Shown in pieces: positions 53,582 through 62,821 of a DNA stretch of 64,000 nt; within the stretch, counting starts at the first letter, position 1; the number at the start of each line of letters is the position of its first letter. A program made the translations under genes and the position numbers. The notes beneath the pieces were generated by a model. That model made no database searches. It was not told the origin of the DNA and saw only the letters and a program-made list of their open reading frames with translations. The DNA comes from Streptococcus parapneumoniae (GTDB taxonomy: Bacteria; Bacillota; Bacilli; Lactobacillales; Streptococcaceae): contig NZ_AP026968.1 of assembly GCF_037076355.1 (NCBI RefSeq), positions 1,380,501 through 1,444,500 of the forward strand, in the 5' to 3' direction.

Positions 53582-54406
53582 TTACCAGTTTTCTGCAAAA
53601 AATCTCAGACAGTCTGGTAAATTCTCCGACCAAGGGATTTCACTATGGATGGCACCAGACTGAACTTTCAAAACAAGATTGCCCAAGTGTACTCCCCCTG
53701 CTATCAAATCATGGTAATAGCGAAGCGATGAGTCGATATAGGCTTGTTTGATATTGCCAGCCATCAAGGTCTTGTCTGTATCATCCGCTTCTTCCGTTCC
53801 CACATAGATGAAGATGCGCTGGTCAGGCGATAGTTGCTGACGCTCGATATAGCGGTTAAAGGCTTCTTGGTGGAGCCAGTTGGCAGATGAAAAGACGCCC
53901 AAGCAACCAATTTGGTCTTGGTATTCCAAACCGATAAACTGGGTAATATTCCCTCCTAATGAGGAACCAATCATGGCTGTATGCTGGCGGTCTGCTTTTG
54001 TACGATAAGTTTCATCGATAAAAGGCTTGACCACCTCCATGACAAACTCGGCATACTCCACACCCTTACCGCCAAACTGCTGCCCTGGGATAGGAGATTC
54101 TTGGAACTTCCATGCCGCATACTCATTCATCCGCCCCATACCATCATTGTCAATAGCAACGACAATCATGCGACTGATATCCGGATTTCGTTTGATGGCT
54201 GGGATAATCTTCCATGAGTGTCCAATGAAAGACTCTTTGCTATAAAAAACATTTTGCCCGTCATGAAAGTATACAACAGGATAGGAGCGGTCCGTGTCTT
54301 TCTCATAATCTTTAGGTAGAAGAACACGCACACGGCGCTCCTTACCTGTATAAGGAACCTTGAGTTTGTGTTCTTTCATTTTTAGATAAAAGTAGGATTG
54401 ATTCAT
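53582..54406 (-). CDS. Esterase-family alpha/beta-hydrolase (enterochelin esterase-like)
   Basis: A 274-residue putative esterase with YPVVYFHDGQNVF (oxyanion region), nucleophile motif GSSLGGNITQF and a C-terminal SGAIHSEIPW carrying the likely catalytic His. The start is set at 54406 (MNQSYFYLKMKEHKLKV); an ATG eight codons upstream has no better ribosome site. It is the first of three co-oriented genes with an esterase and an ATP-grasp enzyme, under a promoter at 54442-54450. The name esterase is safe; the substrate is not known. Confidence 0.87.
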   Translation of the reverse strand: MNQSYFYLKMKEHKLKVPYTGKERRVRVLLPKDYEKDTDRSYPVVYFHDGQNVFYSKESFIGHSWKIIPAIKRNPDISRMIVVAIDNDGMGRMNEYAAWKFQESPIPGQQFGGKGVEYAEFVMEVVKPFIDETYRTKADRQHTAMIGSSLGGNITQFIGLEYQDQIGCLGVFSSANWLHQEAFNRYIERQQLSPDQRIFIYVGTEEADDTDKTLMAGNIKQAYIDSSLRYYHDLIAGGVHLGNLVLKVQSGAIHSEIPWSENLPDCLRFFAENW

Positions 54407-54441
54407 TGTCAGAAAACTCTCTATATTCAAAATTTTATCTC

Positions 54442-54450
54442 ATTATATCA
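54442..54450 (-). promoter_or_regulatory. Extended -10 promoter of the esterase/ATP-grasp unit
   Basis: TGATATAAT lies about 35 bases before the start codon at 54406 and just after the thiI terminator. Confidence 0.65.
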
Positions 54451-54454
54451 TAAA

Positions 54455-54512
54455 AATAGAAAGAAAGTCAGTTTTTTACCTATTTTTTAGATAAAAAACT
54501 AACTTTCTTTCC
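54455..54512 (-). terminator. Terminator of thiI
   Basis: A long, nearly perfect inverted repeat (GAAAGTTAGTTTTTTATC against GGTAAAAAACTGACTTTC) is followed by a TTTCTATTTTT run. Much of the stem is A:T. Confidence 0.7.
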
Positions 54513-54543
54513 TGAATTTCGCTATTCTTTTGGATTTTCTAAA

Positions 54544-55758
54544 TTAGAGCAGATTATCAATCAAGTCATCGACTTCATCTTTTTCAGCTTGAGGTGTAAT
54601 CTCAGTAATCATAATTCCAGCCACTGCTCGCTCAACTAAGCCTTCAACATCCATACGTGCTTCATACTGCTCTGCATTCTTAATCTTAGGATTAGTCTTT
54701 GGACGATCTGGCGCAAAAATCGTACAACAGTCTTCAAACGGTTGGATTGAAATGTCAAAGGTATCGATTTCCTGGGCGATGTCAATGATTTCCAACTTGT
54801 CCATGGTAACCACAGGACGAATGATGGGAGTGTTGGTCACAGCGTTAATAGCCTGCATGCTTTCCAAGGTCTGGCTAGCTACTTGACCAAGACTTTCCCC
54901 ATTGATGATAACCAAACCATTTCGTACCTCACGAATACGATCGGTAATCCGCATCATAAAACGACGGGTCAAGGTCATGAGATAGGCTTCTGGCGCCTTG
55001 GCCTTGATTTCCTCTTGAATCTCTGTAAAAGGAACTTCGATAAATTGGATATTTCCACCAAACTTGGTTAATTTACGGGTCAAATCTTGGGCTTTTTTAA
55101 GAGCACCAGGACTGGTGTAAGGTGGACTAGCAAAGTGAACTGCCTCGATATCCACCCCACGTTTCAAAGCAAGATAACCTGCTACAGGTGAGTCAATTCC
55201 CCCTGATAACATGAGCATGCCCTTACCAGAAGTTCCCACTGGCAAGCCACCTGCCCCACGAATGGTTTCATAGGAAAGATAAGCCGCTTCCTCACGAATC
55301 TCCACCTGAAGATTGATGTCAGGATTTTTCATCTGAGCTTGTACGTTTGGAATGGCTTCGAATACAGCCCCTCCAAGCGTTTGGTTGAGTTCACGACTGT
55401 CAAGTTCAAAGTTGTGGTCGCTACGCTTGCTAGAGATTTTAAAGGTCATGCCTTCCTTGTAGATGTCCTGCATAATCTCTTGGACAGCGGACTTCAGAAC
55501 TTCTACAGATTTTTCAATCTTATAAACAGGGGAAAAGTTTTGAATCCCAAAGACTTGCTTGAGTGATTCTGCTACTGCTGTATAATCTGCTCCATTGAGG
55601 TAAGCGTGGGCACGGTCGCGATCTGCCCTTACCTTAACTTGGGGATAGATAGACAAAACGTCTGAAATATTATTGCGAAGTTTATTGATGAAACGCATAC
55701 GGTTTTTGCCCTTGGTTGACAGCTCACCGTAGCGAATCATAATTTCTGAATACTGCAT
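54544..55758 (-). CDS. thiI: tRNA 4-thiouridine synthase / sulfurtransferase ThiI
   Basis: Introduces sulfur at uridine 8 of tRNA. The 404-residue protein has an NFLD and THUMP RNA-binding domain (about 1-165) and a PP-loop adenylation domain with LSGGIDSPV (about 183-191). It ends without the rhodanese domain found in enterobacteria, as is normal for Gram-positives. The adjacent cysteine desulfurase (8-base gap upstream in the operon) supplies the sulfur, a conserved nifZ-thiI-like pairing. A role in thiamine synthesis is doubtful here. Confidence 0.95.
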   Translation of the reverse strand: MQYSEIMIRYGELSTKGKNRMRFINKLRNNISDVLSIYPQVKVRADRDRAHAYLNGADYTAVAESLKQVFGIQNFSPVYKIEKSVEVLKSAVQEIMQDIYKEGMTFKISSKRSDHNFELDSRELNQTLGGAVFEAIPNVQAQMKNPDINLQVEIREEAAYLSYETIRGAGGLPVGTSGKGMLMLSGGIDSPVAGYLALKRGVDIEAVHFASPPYTSPGALKKAQDLTRKLTKFGGNIQFIEVPFTEIQEEIKAKAPEAYLMTLTRRFMMRITDRIREVRNGLVIINGESLGQVASQTLESMQAINAVTNTPIIRPVVTMDKLEIIDIAQEIDTFDISIQPFEDCCTIFAPDRPKTNPKIKNAEQYEARMDVEGLVERAVAGIMITEITPQAEKDEVDDLIDNLL

Positions 55759-55766
55759 GAATGCTC

Positions 55767-56909
55767 CTATCTTACTTTTCTAGTTTGATTGTAAATTAAT
55801 TTTAGCTTGGTCAAAAACTGCTCGACCTGACTCATATCATTTTCAAGGTCTAGGCTAAGACGCACAGCTGACTGGGCCTTATCTTTATCCACTCCCATGG
55901 CAATCAGGGTTCCAGCTGGTTTTCCTGCCTTGGACGAACAAGCAGATGTCGTTGAGATGAAAATATCATAGTCTTCAAAGGCGTGAACAATGACCTCACC
56001 ACGAACACCCTTAATTCCAAAAGTTAGGATATGAGGGGCAAAGTCTTCCTCATCTGAAAAGACAAAAATATCTGGATAGTCCAGAAGTGCTTGACGAATC
56101 ACTGCCTTCATCTGCCCAGTCTTGCTAATAAAGATATCTAGCTTTTCCATAGACAAGCGGAGAGCCTTGGCTGTAGCTGCAATTCCTGCCACATTTTCAG
56201 TTGTCGAACGATAATCTCGCTCCTGACCACCACCTGTTAAAAGAGGCGTAATCTTCTTGCCATACTTGATATAGACAAAACCAACACCACGAACTCCGTG
56301 GAACTTGTGACCAGAGAAAGTCGCGAAATCCACTCGTTCTGTCAGATACTTTTCAGTTGGAATCTTAGCAAGTGCTTGAACCGCATCAACATGGAAGGAA
56401 ATAGTCGGCTTATCTGCCAACAGTTCTGAAATAGCTTGAATAGGTTGAATCGAGCCAATTTCATTGTTCACAGCCATGACGGAAACGAGGGTCGTATCAG
56501 GTCTTATCAAATCTGCTAACGCTTCAACATCCACAAATCCTTTGTTATCAACTGGAGCAAAATCCACTTCAAATCCTTGACTTTTTAACCAGAGGGCTGA
56601 CTCTTTGACTGCCGGATGTTCAATGGCTGATACGATGATGTGCTTGCCAAACTGGGATTTTTCAAAGGCCACACCCTTGATAACCCAGTTATCACCTTCT
56701 GTTCCACCAGATGTAAATAAGATTTCATCACTTTTCTTACCGATTAAATCTGCAATCTGTTGACGGGAAGCATCTAAAATTCGTGTTGCCTGGTCTCCCA
56801 AACGATGGAGACTAGATGGATTTCCTAAAATTTTTGAAGCCACCTGCATATAGGTTTCAAGGGCTTCAGGATAGGGCTTGGTCGTCGCCGAATTATCAAA
56901 GTAAATCAT
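55767..56909 (-). CDS. Cysteine desulfurase (NifS/IscS-like, thiI partner)
   Basis: A PLP enzyme that takes sulfur from cysteine as a persulfide. In the 380 residues are [10 protein letters not shown] at the start, the PLP lysine in FSGHKFHG (about residue 200) and the persulfide cysteine in TSACSSKAG (about residue 324). It is co-transcribed with thiI, so its main job is probably tRNA thiolation rather than iron-sulfur cluster assembly, for which streptococci use SufS. Confidence 0.94.
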   Translation of the reverse strand: MIYFDNSATTKPYPEALETYMQVASKILGNPSSLHRLGDQATRILDASRQQIADLIGKKSDEILFTSGGTEGDNWVIKGVAFEKSQFGKHIIVSAIEHPAVKESALWLKSQGFEVDFAPVDNKGFVDVEALADLIRPDTTLVSVMAVNNEIGSIQPIQAISELLADKPTISFHVDAVQALAKIPTEKYLTERVDFATFSGHKFHGVRGVGFVYIKYGKKITPLLTGGGQERDYRSTTENVAGIAATAKALRLSMEKLDIFISKTGQMKAVIRQALLDYPDIFVFSDEEDFAPHILTFGIKGVRGEVIVHAFEDYDIFISTTSACSSKAGKPAGTLIAMGVDKDKAQSAVRLSLDLENDMSQVEQFLTKLKLIYNQTRKVR

Positions 56910-57016
56910 GTTTTCTCACGCTTTCTAAAATCACTCCTTCTATTGTATCATGAAACGGAGCTTGCGACAAGAAAGGGCAATTCCTCTTTTTTTAAGATTT
57001 TTTTAAAGAAATGCGG

Positions 57017-57022
57017 TATAAT
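57017..57022 (+). promoter_or_regulatory. -10 element of the small Thr/Glu-rich protein gene
   Basis: TATAAT lies 25 bases before the ATG at 57048, with a TTTAAG-like -35 upstream. Confidence 0.5.
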
Positions 57023-57047
57023 AAGTTTTAATCAAAGGAGAGAATGC

Positions 57048-57476
57048 ATGTCTAATTATCGTAGAACTTCAAAACCAAAAACAGAACACATCAAAAAAGG
57101 CTTTACGGTCTTTCAAAAAACTGTTGCCACTATCGGTAGTATCCTTGGCTTAATTACCGCAAGTATCACGATTATGAACGCCTTGGATAATAACAAAAAT
57201 ACTAAAAAAGAACCTACGACAAGCCAGACGACAACCATTGTCAAAGAAATTCAAAAGGAATCCCCTCAGGAAAACACTAGTCCCAATAAGGAAACTAACA
57301 CTACCCAAGAAAAAACACAACAAGAAGAAACACCAAAATCTAGCGTCAAGGAAGAGAAAAAAGAAGAGCAGAAAACAGCAACTCAGGACTCTACTACTCC
57401 TGCTCCAAGTAAAACTACCACTGAAAATGAAAAACAGTCCAATACTCCAACTTCAGAAAATAAAACTAATCAATAG
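57048..57476 (+). CDS. Membrane-anchored Thr/Lys/Glu-rich protein
   Basis: A 142-residue protein: basic N-terminus (1-22), one hydrophobic span (about 24-44, TVATIGSILGLITASITIM), then a long low-complexity tail rich in Thr, Lys, Glu, Gln and Ser (50-142). The tail looks extended and outside the cell. No LPXTG or lipobox is present. The start at 57048 follows AAAGGAGAG; an upstream in-frame ATG would precede the promoter. It is divergent from the desulfurase gene. Function is unknown; a wall-spanning stalk is a guess. Confidence 0.8.
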   Translation: MSNYRRTSKPKTEHIKKGFTVFQKTVATIGSILGLITASITIMNALDNNKNTKKEPTTSQTTTIVKEIQKESPQENTSPNKETNTTQEKTQQEETPKSSVKEEKKEEQKTATQDSTTPAPSKTTTENEKQSNTPTSENKTNQ

Positions 57477-57483
57477 TCAGTAA

Positions 57484-57521
57484 AATAGCTTCCCTCCAAA
57501 CTTGGAAAGAAGCTATTTTTT
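57484..57521 (+). terminator. Bidirectional terminator before ftsK
   Basis: A nine-base stem AATAGCTTC / GAAGCTATT with a loop of about 16 bases and TTTTT tail serves the plus-strand gene. The ftsK stop lies at its far edge on the other strand. Confidence 0.8.
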
Positions 57522-59823
57522 ATTGTTGCAATACTTTTCTTGGTTTGGTACCTTCAGCTGGACCAATGACACCTGCCATCTCAAGCTCTTCCATGAGACG
57601 GGTCGCACGGTTAAAACCAACTGACAAACGACGCTGAATCATGGATGCACTGGCTTTCTGGGTTTCGATTACCAAAGCCTTGGCTTCTTCAAAAAGCGGA
57701 TCTCCACCAGATTCACCATCTGAAAATTCTCCATCATTTTCAGAAACCTCACCTGGATCAAAACTCTCATCGTAGTCCGCATCAGCCTGAGCCTTGATGA
57801 AGTTTACGATGCGTTCGACATCATCATCCGAGATAAAGGAGCCTTGGAGACGAACTGGATGATTTTCATCAATCGGTTTAAAGAGCATGTCTCCTCGACC
57901 AAGCAGTTTTTCTGCTCCATTTTCATCCAAAATCGTACGGGAGTCTGTCCCTGATGAAACCGCAAATGCGACACGAGATGGGACATTGGCTTTGATTAGA
58001 CCAGAGATGACATCAACCGATGGACGCTGGGTTGCAAGAATCATGTGGATACCTGCAGCACGTGCCTTCTGTCCGAGACGAATGATAGCGTCTTCCACTT
58101 CCTTGCTGGCAACCATCATGAGGTCAGCCAACTCATCCACAATCACGACAATGAGCGGTAGCGGAACCTGCTTGTACTCAGACTGGGCATTGAACTCTTC
58201 TACCTTAGCATTAAAGCCTGCAATGTTCCGAACTCCCACCTTGGCAAAGAGTTCATAACGATTTTCCATCTCATCCACGACCTTTTGCAAAGCCTTGCTG
58301 GCCTTACGTGGATTGGTCACGACTGGAATCAAGAGGTGGGGAATATCATTGTAAACAGACAACTCAACCATCTTGGGATCGACCATCATAAATTTAACTT
58401 GATTGGGTCTCGCCTTCATGAGGATGCTAGCGATAATGCCGTTAACAGCTACTGACTTCCCTGAACCCGTTGAACCTGCAACTAGCAAGTGGGGCATTTT
58501 AGAAAGGTCAAAAGCTCTTGCAGTTCCATTAACAGCCTTCCCTAAAGGAATTTCCAAGAGATTTTCTGCTTTCGTTTGAGATTGTTCCCAAAGTTCTCGG
58601 AAAGATACAGTGGCAATCTCGGAGTTGGGTACTTCGATTCCAACTAAGGATTTCCCTGGGATAGGTGCTTCGATTCGGACATCCTTGGCCGCCAAGGCTA
58701 GAGCGAGGTCATCTGCTAGATTGGAAATGCGGTTGACCCGTACACCCACTGCTGGCTTGACTTCATACTTGGTCACTGATGGTCCAATTTCAGCCCGTTC
58801 AACCGTTACCTTGATACCAAAGCTGGCAAAGGTTTCTTCTAAGATTTTGATATTTTCTCTGACAATTTTCTTCTCTTTAGACTGGTCTTTTGGTTTATCT
58901 AGGGCAAAGAGTTGTAAACTTGGAAGTTTGTATTCAAGGGCTTCCTTGGCTGAAAAATCGACCTGAACATCTTCGTCATCTGAGCCATCTTCCTGCTCAG
59001 GGAATTCAAGTTCAGCTTGAGGCAGGATGATTTCTGGTTCTACCCACTCTTCTTCTGGAACAGGTGGAACATCAAGCACAACATCTTCTGTCAGAATTTC
59101 ACCCGTTTCCATATCAACAGGAGGCATATCGAGTAAGGCTTTTTCAGCCTCTTCTTTTTCTAATCTAGCCTCTTCCTCAGCCTTTTGACGAGCTTTTTCT
59201 TCTTGTTTGACAAAGCGTTCCTCTTTTCGACGCTCATACCCTTCCCGCCATTTGGCAAAGCCTCTACTGAAAAATTCAGCAATATCGTAAACAGACCAAG
59301 GACTGACTAGGAGAGCACCCACTAAAATCAAGATAGAACCAATAAAGTAAGTGCCGATATTTGAAAAGAGAAAGGCGGTTGGAATATAAAGAGCGACCCC
59401 AATCAAGCCCCCTCCAGCAAAACTGGTCGTTCGAAAACCAGTCAAATCCGTCACAACCTGAGCCATGGTTCCTTTTAGAACGGACTTGTCCAAGCCATAT
59501 TTCCAAACCAAGTAGGCTTCAAAAATCAAGAGCAAGCCAGCAAATATGGTGAAAAATCCTGATAAGAGCCCTTCCTGTTTTCGTATCCACTTGAAAAAGA
59601 AGAGGTAGAGCAGGATACCAAATATTGCTAGATAAGCTAGGCTACCCACCAGCAAGCGAATTAGATTGTAAAAGGTTATACCTGCAGCCCCTAATTTAAA
59701 GGCTGCGAAAATCAATAAAAGCGCGATTCCCAACGAAATCAACATTCGTTGAATCGCTTCTTTTCTTTCGAGTTCTGCTTTAGACGGTCTCCGTCTTGTT
59801 TTACTTGTATTCTTGTTTGCCAT
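57520..59823 (-). CDS. ftsK: DNA translocase FtsK/SpoIIIE
   Basis: A 767-residue septal DNA pump that clears chromosome termini during division. It has four N-terminal membrane segments (about 25-190), an acidic linker with many Glu residues (about 230-330), a RecA-like motor (about 350-690) with Walker [10 protein letters not shown] and [17 protein letters not shown], and a C-terminal gamma winged helix that reads orientation signals ([20 protein letters not shown]). The start is placed at 59823 ([13 protein letters not shown]). Only six bases separate the -10 from this ATG, so the message is probably leaderless. Confidence 0.95.
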   Translation of the reverse strand: MANKNTSKTRRRPSKAELERKEAIQRMLISLGIALLLIFAAFKLGAAGITFYNLIRLLVGSLAYLAIFGILLYLFFFKWIRKQEGLLSGFFTIFAGLLLIFEAYLVWKYGLDKSVLKGTMAQVVTDLTGFRTTSFAGGGLIGVALYIPTAFLFSNIGTYFIGSILILVGALLVSPWSVYDIAEFFSRGFAKWREGYERRKEERFVKQEEKARQKAEEEARLEKEEAEKALLDMPPVDMETGEILTEDVVLDVPPVPEEEWVEPEIILPQAELEFPEQEDGSDDEDVQVDFSAKEALEYKLPSLQLFALDKPKDQSKEKKIVRENIKILEETFASFGIKVTVERAEIGPSVTKYEVKPAVGVRVNRISNLADDLALALAAKDVRIEAPIPGKSLVGIEVPNSEIATVSFRELWEQSQTKAENLLEIPLGKAVNGTARAFDLSKMPHLLVAGSTGSGKSVAVNGIIASILMKARPNQVKFMMVDPKMVELSVYNDIPHLLIPVVTNPRKASKALQKVVDEMENRYELFAKVGVRNIAGFNAKVEEFNAQSEYKQVPLPLIVVIVDELADLMMVASKEVEDAIIRLGQKARAAGIHMILATQRPSVDVISGLIKANVPSRVAFAVSSGTDSRTILDENGAEKLLGRGDMLFKPIDENHPVRLQGSFISDDDVERIVNFIKAQADADYDESFDPGEVSENDGEFSDGESGGDPLFEEAKALVIETQKASASMIQRRLSVGFNRATRLMEELEMAGVIGPAEGTKPRKVLQQ

Positions 59824-59829
59824 TCTTCT

Positions 59830-59838
59830 ATTATACCA
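59830..59838 (-). promoter_or_regulatory. Extended -10 promoter abutting the ftsK start codon
   Basis: TGGTATAAT is followed by AGAAGA and then the ATG, the same geometry as at tex (26861-26869). Confidence 0.65.
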
Positions 59839-59863
59839 TATTTCACAGGCATTTCGGGAAGAG

Positions 59864-59892
59864 AAAAAGACTGCACCAAACGGTACAATCTT
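59864..59892 (-). terminator. Terminator of the islet gene, copy 1 of a duplicated terminator
   Basis: AAGATTG / CAGTCTT stem with loop around GTTT, followed on the minus strand by a T-run. It matches 60824-60852 at 28 of 29 positions. Confidence 0.8.
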
Positions 59893-59961
59893 CTTTATCA
59901 TGATTATATTCAAAGTAATTGTTATTATATTTAAATAATCAAAGTCTCAAAGTTTAGATTT

Positions 59962-60441
59962 TTAAGATTTCACTTCGAAATTTGTATTTTTTATTTCTTG
60001 TTTTCTATCTATTTCCCTATCCGCAACTTCCCAAACACAATCGAAATGTTTTTCCATCATAGATATGAAATCTATTTCATCATTATTAGTTTTAAAAAAA
60101 TCATCCTTTTTAGTAGTTTTACGTTCACCTATAAACACGAAATTGGTCTCCCAATTATATGGAGGCAGAGTAACTCTTAAAAAAGCCTTTGTCGTCTTCA
60201 TATTTTTCTTTCTTTTATAAGCCAATATAAATGGCAAACGATATTGTGTTGAATAATAGCGAATTTCCATTTGTCCACTTTCTATATATTTACTATATTT
60301 TTTAGTCACATCTTCAATTTCGATACTAATATTTGTGTCAGACTTTCGCAACCCTTCTTTATCCTCAAGTTCCTCTAAATCTGATAAAAAATTGGTATAT
60401 ATCTGAGAACACAAAAAACGAATTTTCATTCCATTATTCAT
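59962..60441 (-). CDS. C-terminal part of a frameshifted membrane-anchored protein (islet gene)
   Basis: A 159-codon frame starting MNNGMKIRFLCSQIYTNFLS. It is the in-frame continuation of 60450-60740 if one base is added to the seven-A run at 60471-60477; the join reads GIDFFSENRTVLENAMNNGM and the restored protein has 259 residues. The pattern SGIDFF...VLENAMNNGMKIRFL resembles phospholipase-D-like folds that appear in uncharacterised defence and stress proteins, but no HKD motif is visible. The sequence is clearly more AT-rich than ftsK or fruA. I cannot assign a function; a separate start at MNNGM has no strong ribosome site. Confidence 0.6.
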   Translation of the reverse strand: MNNGMKIRFLCSQIYTNFLSDLEELEDKEGLRKSDTNISIEIEDVTKKYSKYIESGQMEIRYYSTQYRLPFILAYKRKKNMKTTKAFLRVTLPPYNWETNFVFIGERKTTKKDDFFKTNNDEIDFISMMEKHFDCVWEVADREIDRKQEIKNTNFEVKS

Positions 60442-60449
60442 AGCATTCT

Positions 60450-60740
60450 CTAATACAGTTCTATTTTCCGAAAAAAATCAATACCTGATATAAAAAGTAA
60501 ATCCAATCTTTTAGTATTTTTACATAACTTTTTAATCTCTCTAGTCGAATGCTTTTTCTTTGCCACTACACCTTTAAATCCATACGATTTCATTTCTTCT
60601 GCAATACGAAAATCTCTTGTAATTTTTTTCGTCACTAAGTAACCAAAACCACCGATTATTCCAGAAGCTAATAGAGCTGATAAAATTGATTCTACTATCT
60701 TCTTCCAATCCAAATCCAGAATAAATTCAATTATATTCAT
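60450..60740 (-). CDS. N-terminal part of the frameshifted membrane-anchored protein (islet gene)
   Basis: A 96-codon frame with an N-terminal amphipathic start, one hydrophobic span (about 17-37, ILSALLASGIIGGFGYLV) and a basic cytoplasmic stretch (KKKHSTREIKKLCKNTKR). After residue 90 the frame is lost at a seven-A run (plus strand) and ends six codons later. A TAGACA / TATTCT promoter with 17-base spacing lies upstream, so the gene was probably functional. It sits between two copies of the terminator found after fruA, which suggests insertion of a mobile or horizontally acquired cassette. Confidence 0.6.
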   Translation of the reverse strand: MNIIEFILDLDWKKIVESILSALLASGIIGGFGYLVTKKITRDFRIAEEMKSYGFKGVVAKKKHSTREIKKLCKNTKRLDLLFISGIDFFRKIELY

Positions 60741-60823
60741 TTAAAACACTCTCATTATGTTTTTTCATTTCTATGAGTTTTATTTTAGAATATCATTCAA
60801 AAACTTGTTTGTCTAATTCTTTA

Positions 60824-60852
60824 AAAAAGACTGCACCAAACGGTCCAATCTT
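60824..60852 (-). terminator. Terminator of the fru operon, copy 2 of a duplicated terminator
   Basis: The same hairpin as 59864-59892 with one base changed, 16 bases after the fruA stop and followed by six T on the minus strand. Confidence 0.85.
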
Positions 60853-60868
60853 TTCATTTTTCTATTTT

Positions 60869-62821
60869 TTATGCTTGGGGTTTGCGTAGGTAACCATAGA
60901 CAACACCACTTACGATTGCTCCTACCAAGACAGAAACGAGGTAAAGGAGAGCATTTGAAGTAAGGGCAATCACGAAGATTCCTCCATGTGGCGCCATGAG
61001 TTTGATACCAGTAAGACCAACGAGTCCGCCTGCTACTGCAGAACCAAGGATGAAGCTTGGAATCGCACGAGCTGGGTCAGCGGCACCAAATGGAATAGCT
61101 CCCTCAGTGATGAATGACAAGCCCATGATAATATTTGTCAAGCCAGAGTTGCGTTCTTCCTTAGTAAATTTGTCTTTAAAGAGAAGTGTTGCGACAAAGA
61201 TGGCAAGTGGTGGCACCATTCCTCCAGCCATAACTGCTGCCATGGCTACAGAACCACCTGAAGAAACAGTTGCTGCAAGTGTACCTGTACCAAAGACATA
61301 GGCAGCTTTGTTGACAGGTCCACCCATGTCAACAGCCATCATTCCACCAAGGACGATACCGAGAAGGACAGCTGAACCGCCTCCAAGACCGCCTAGGAAA
61401 TCATTCATAGCAGTGTTGATCGCTGCCATTGGGATGTTAACAGCTAGCATGACAAATCCCGTCAAGATTGTTCCAAGAAGTGGCAAGAGAAGGATCGATT
61501 TAGCACCTTCGAGTGAACGAGGAACTTTAACGTATTTCTTAATAGCAAGAACTAAAGCACCTGCGATAAATCCACCAACAAGGGCACCTAGGAAACCAGA
61601 TGAGACACCTGCAAGAGTTGAAGTTGCTTCACCACCTGCGGCATAAGGAATTTTACCAAAGGCAAAACCTTCTTTGGCAATAGCACCAGCTACGAAACCT
61701 GCTACCAAACCTGGTTTTTCAGCAATAGAGTAGGCAACATAACCTGCAAAGACTGGGAGCATCAAGCCAAAGGCTGCACCACCAATTTTCATGAACATAG
61801 AAGCTAGCTCATTGTAAGAACCAAGATTACCAAGGTTTTCATTTGGAACACCCAAAGCACCATCAATCAAGAAGGCAAGGGCAATCATGATACCACCACC
61901 GATAACAAATGGCAACATTTGGGATACGCCACTCATCAAGTGTTTGTAGAAGGCACCACCAAGGCTTTGTTTTTCGTTAGAGGCTGTTGCAGCTTTTGTT
62001 CCATTAGCAGCACGGTAGACTTCAGCATCTCCTGAAAGAGCCAAGTTAATTAACTCTTCTGTCTTACGGATACCGTCAGCAACTGGACGATTGATCAATG
62101 GTTTGCCATCGAAACGATCCATTTCAACTGCCTTGTCTGCCGCGATGATAACAGCTTTAGCCTTACGAATGTCTTCCGCAGTTAGTTGGTTACCAACACC
62201 GCTAGCACCGTTGGTTTCGACCTTAATGCCAACCCCCATTTCAGCAGCCACTTTTTGAAGGGCTTCTTGGGCCATGTAAGTGTGGGCAATACCTGTTGTA
62301 CAAGCTGTAACAGCCACGATGAAGTCATCAGAATCATTTGCAGGAGCTTGAGCTGGTTCCTCAGATTTTTCTGAAGCTTGGTCAAAAAGTTCGATAACTT
62401 GGTCAGCTGATGTTACTTGACGAAGTTTGTCAGCAAAACCGTCTTTCATCAAGTATTGAGACAATTCTGCCAAGGCAGCCAAGTGAGTATCATTGGCACC
62501 TTCTGGAGCTGCAATCATGAAGAAGAGGTCAGTTGCTTGCCCATCTAAACTTTCATAGTCAACACCCTTGTTTGACTTAGCAAAGAGAACAGTCGCTTCT
62601 TTTACAGCAGCATTTTTGCTGTGAGGCATTGCGATTCCGTCACCCAAACCAGTGGAAGTCAAAGCTTCACGCGCCAAAATTCCTTCTTTAAAGGTTTCAA
62701 AATCTGTCACATAACCGTGGTCTGTCAAACTTTTAATCATCTCGTCGATGACAGCTGTTTTTTCAGTTGCCTGCAAATCCAGCAACATGATATCTTTTCT
62801 CAATAGGTCTTGAATTTTCAT
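60869..62821 (-). CDS. fruA: PTS fructose-specific transporter EIIABC
   Basis: Imports fructose and phosphorylates it to fructose 1-phosphate. The 650-residue protein is a three-domain fusion: EIIA (1-about 145) with the phosphorylated His in GIAMPHSKN (His66 region), EIIB (about 168-265) with the active Cys in TACTTGIAHTYMA, and the membrane EIIC (about 290-645) with eight or more spans. The start overlaps fruK by 4 bases. With FruK and FruR it forms the standard inducible fructose operon. Confidence 0.96.
   Translation of the reverse strand: MKIQDLLRKDIMLLDLQATEKTAVIDEMIKSLTDHGYVTDFETFKEGILAREALTSTGLGDGIAMPHSKNAAVKEATVLFAKSNKGVDYESLDGQATDLFFMIAAPEGANDTHLAALAELSQYLMKDGFADKLRQVTSADQVIELFDQASEKSEEPAQAPANDSDDFIVAVTACTTGIAHTYMAQEALQKVAAEMGVGIKVETNGASGVGNQLTAEDIRKAKAVIIAADKAVEMDRFDGKPLINRPVADGIRKTEELINLALSGDAEVYRAANGTKAATASNEKQSLGGAFYKHLMSGVSQMLPFVIGGGIMIALAFLIDGALGVPNENLGNLGSYNELASMFMKIGGAAFGLMLPVFAGYVAYSIAEKPGLVAGFVAGAIAKEGFAFGKIPYAAGGEATSTLAGVSSGFLGALVGGFIAGALVLAIKKYVKVPRSLEGAKSILLLPLLGTILTGFVMLAVNIPMAAINTAMNDFLGGLGGGSAVLLGIVLGGMMAVDMGGPVNKAAYVFGTGTLAATVSSGGSVAMAAVMAGGMVPPLAIFVATLLFKDKFTKEERNSGLTNIIMGLSFITEGAIPFGAADPARAIPSFILGSAVAGGLVGLTGIKLMAPHGGIFVIALTSNALLYLVSVLVGAIVSGVVYGYLRKPQA

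Noticed and set aside
59824..59913. 30-codon N-terminal extension of FtsK
   Set aside because: It overlaps the terminator and promoter and is absent from the family N-terminus as I know it.
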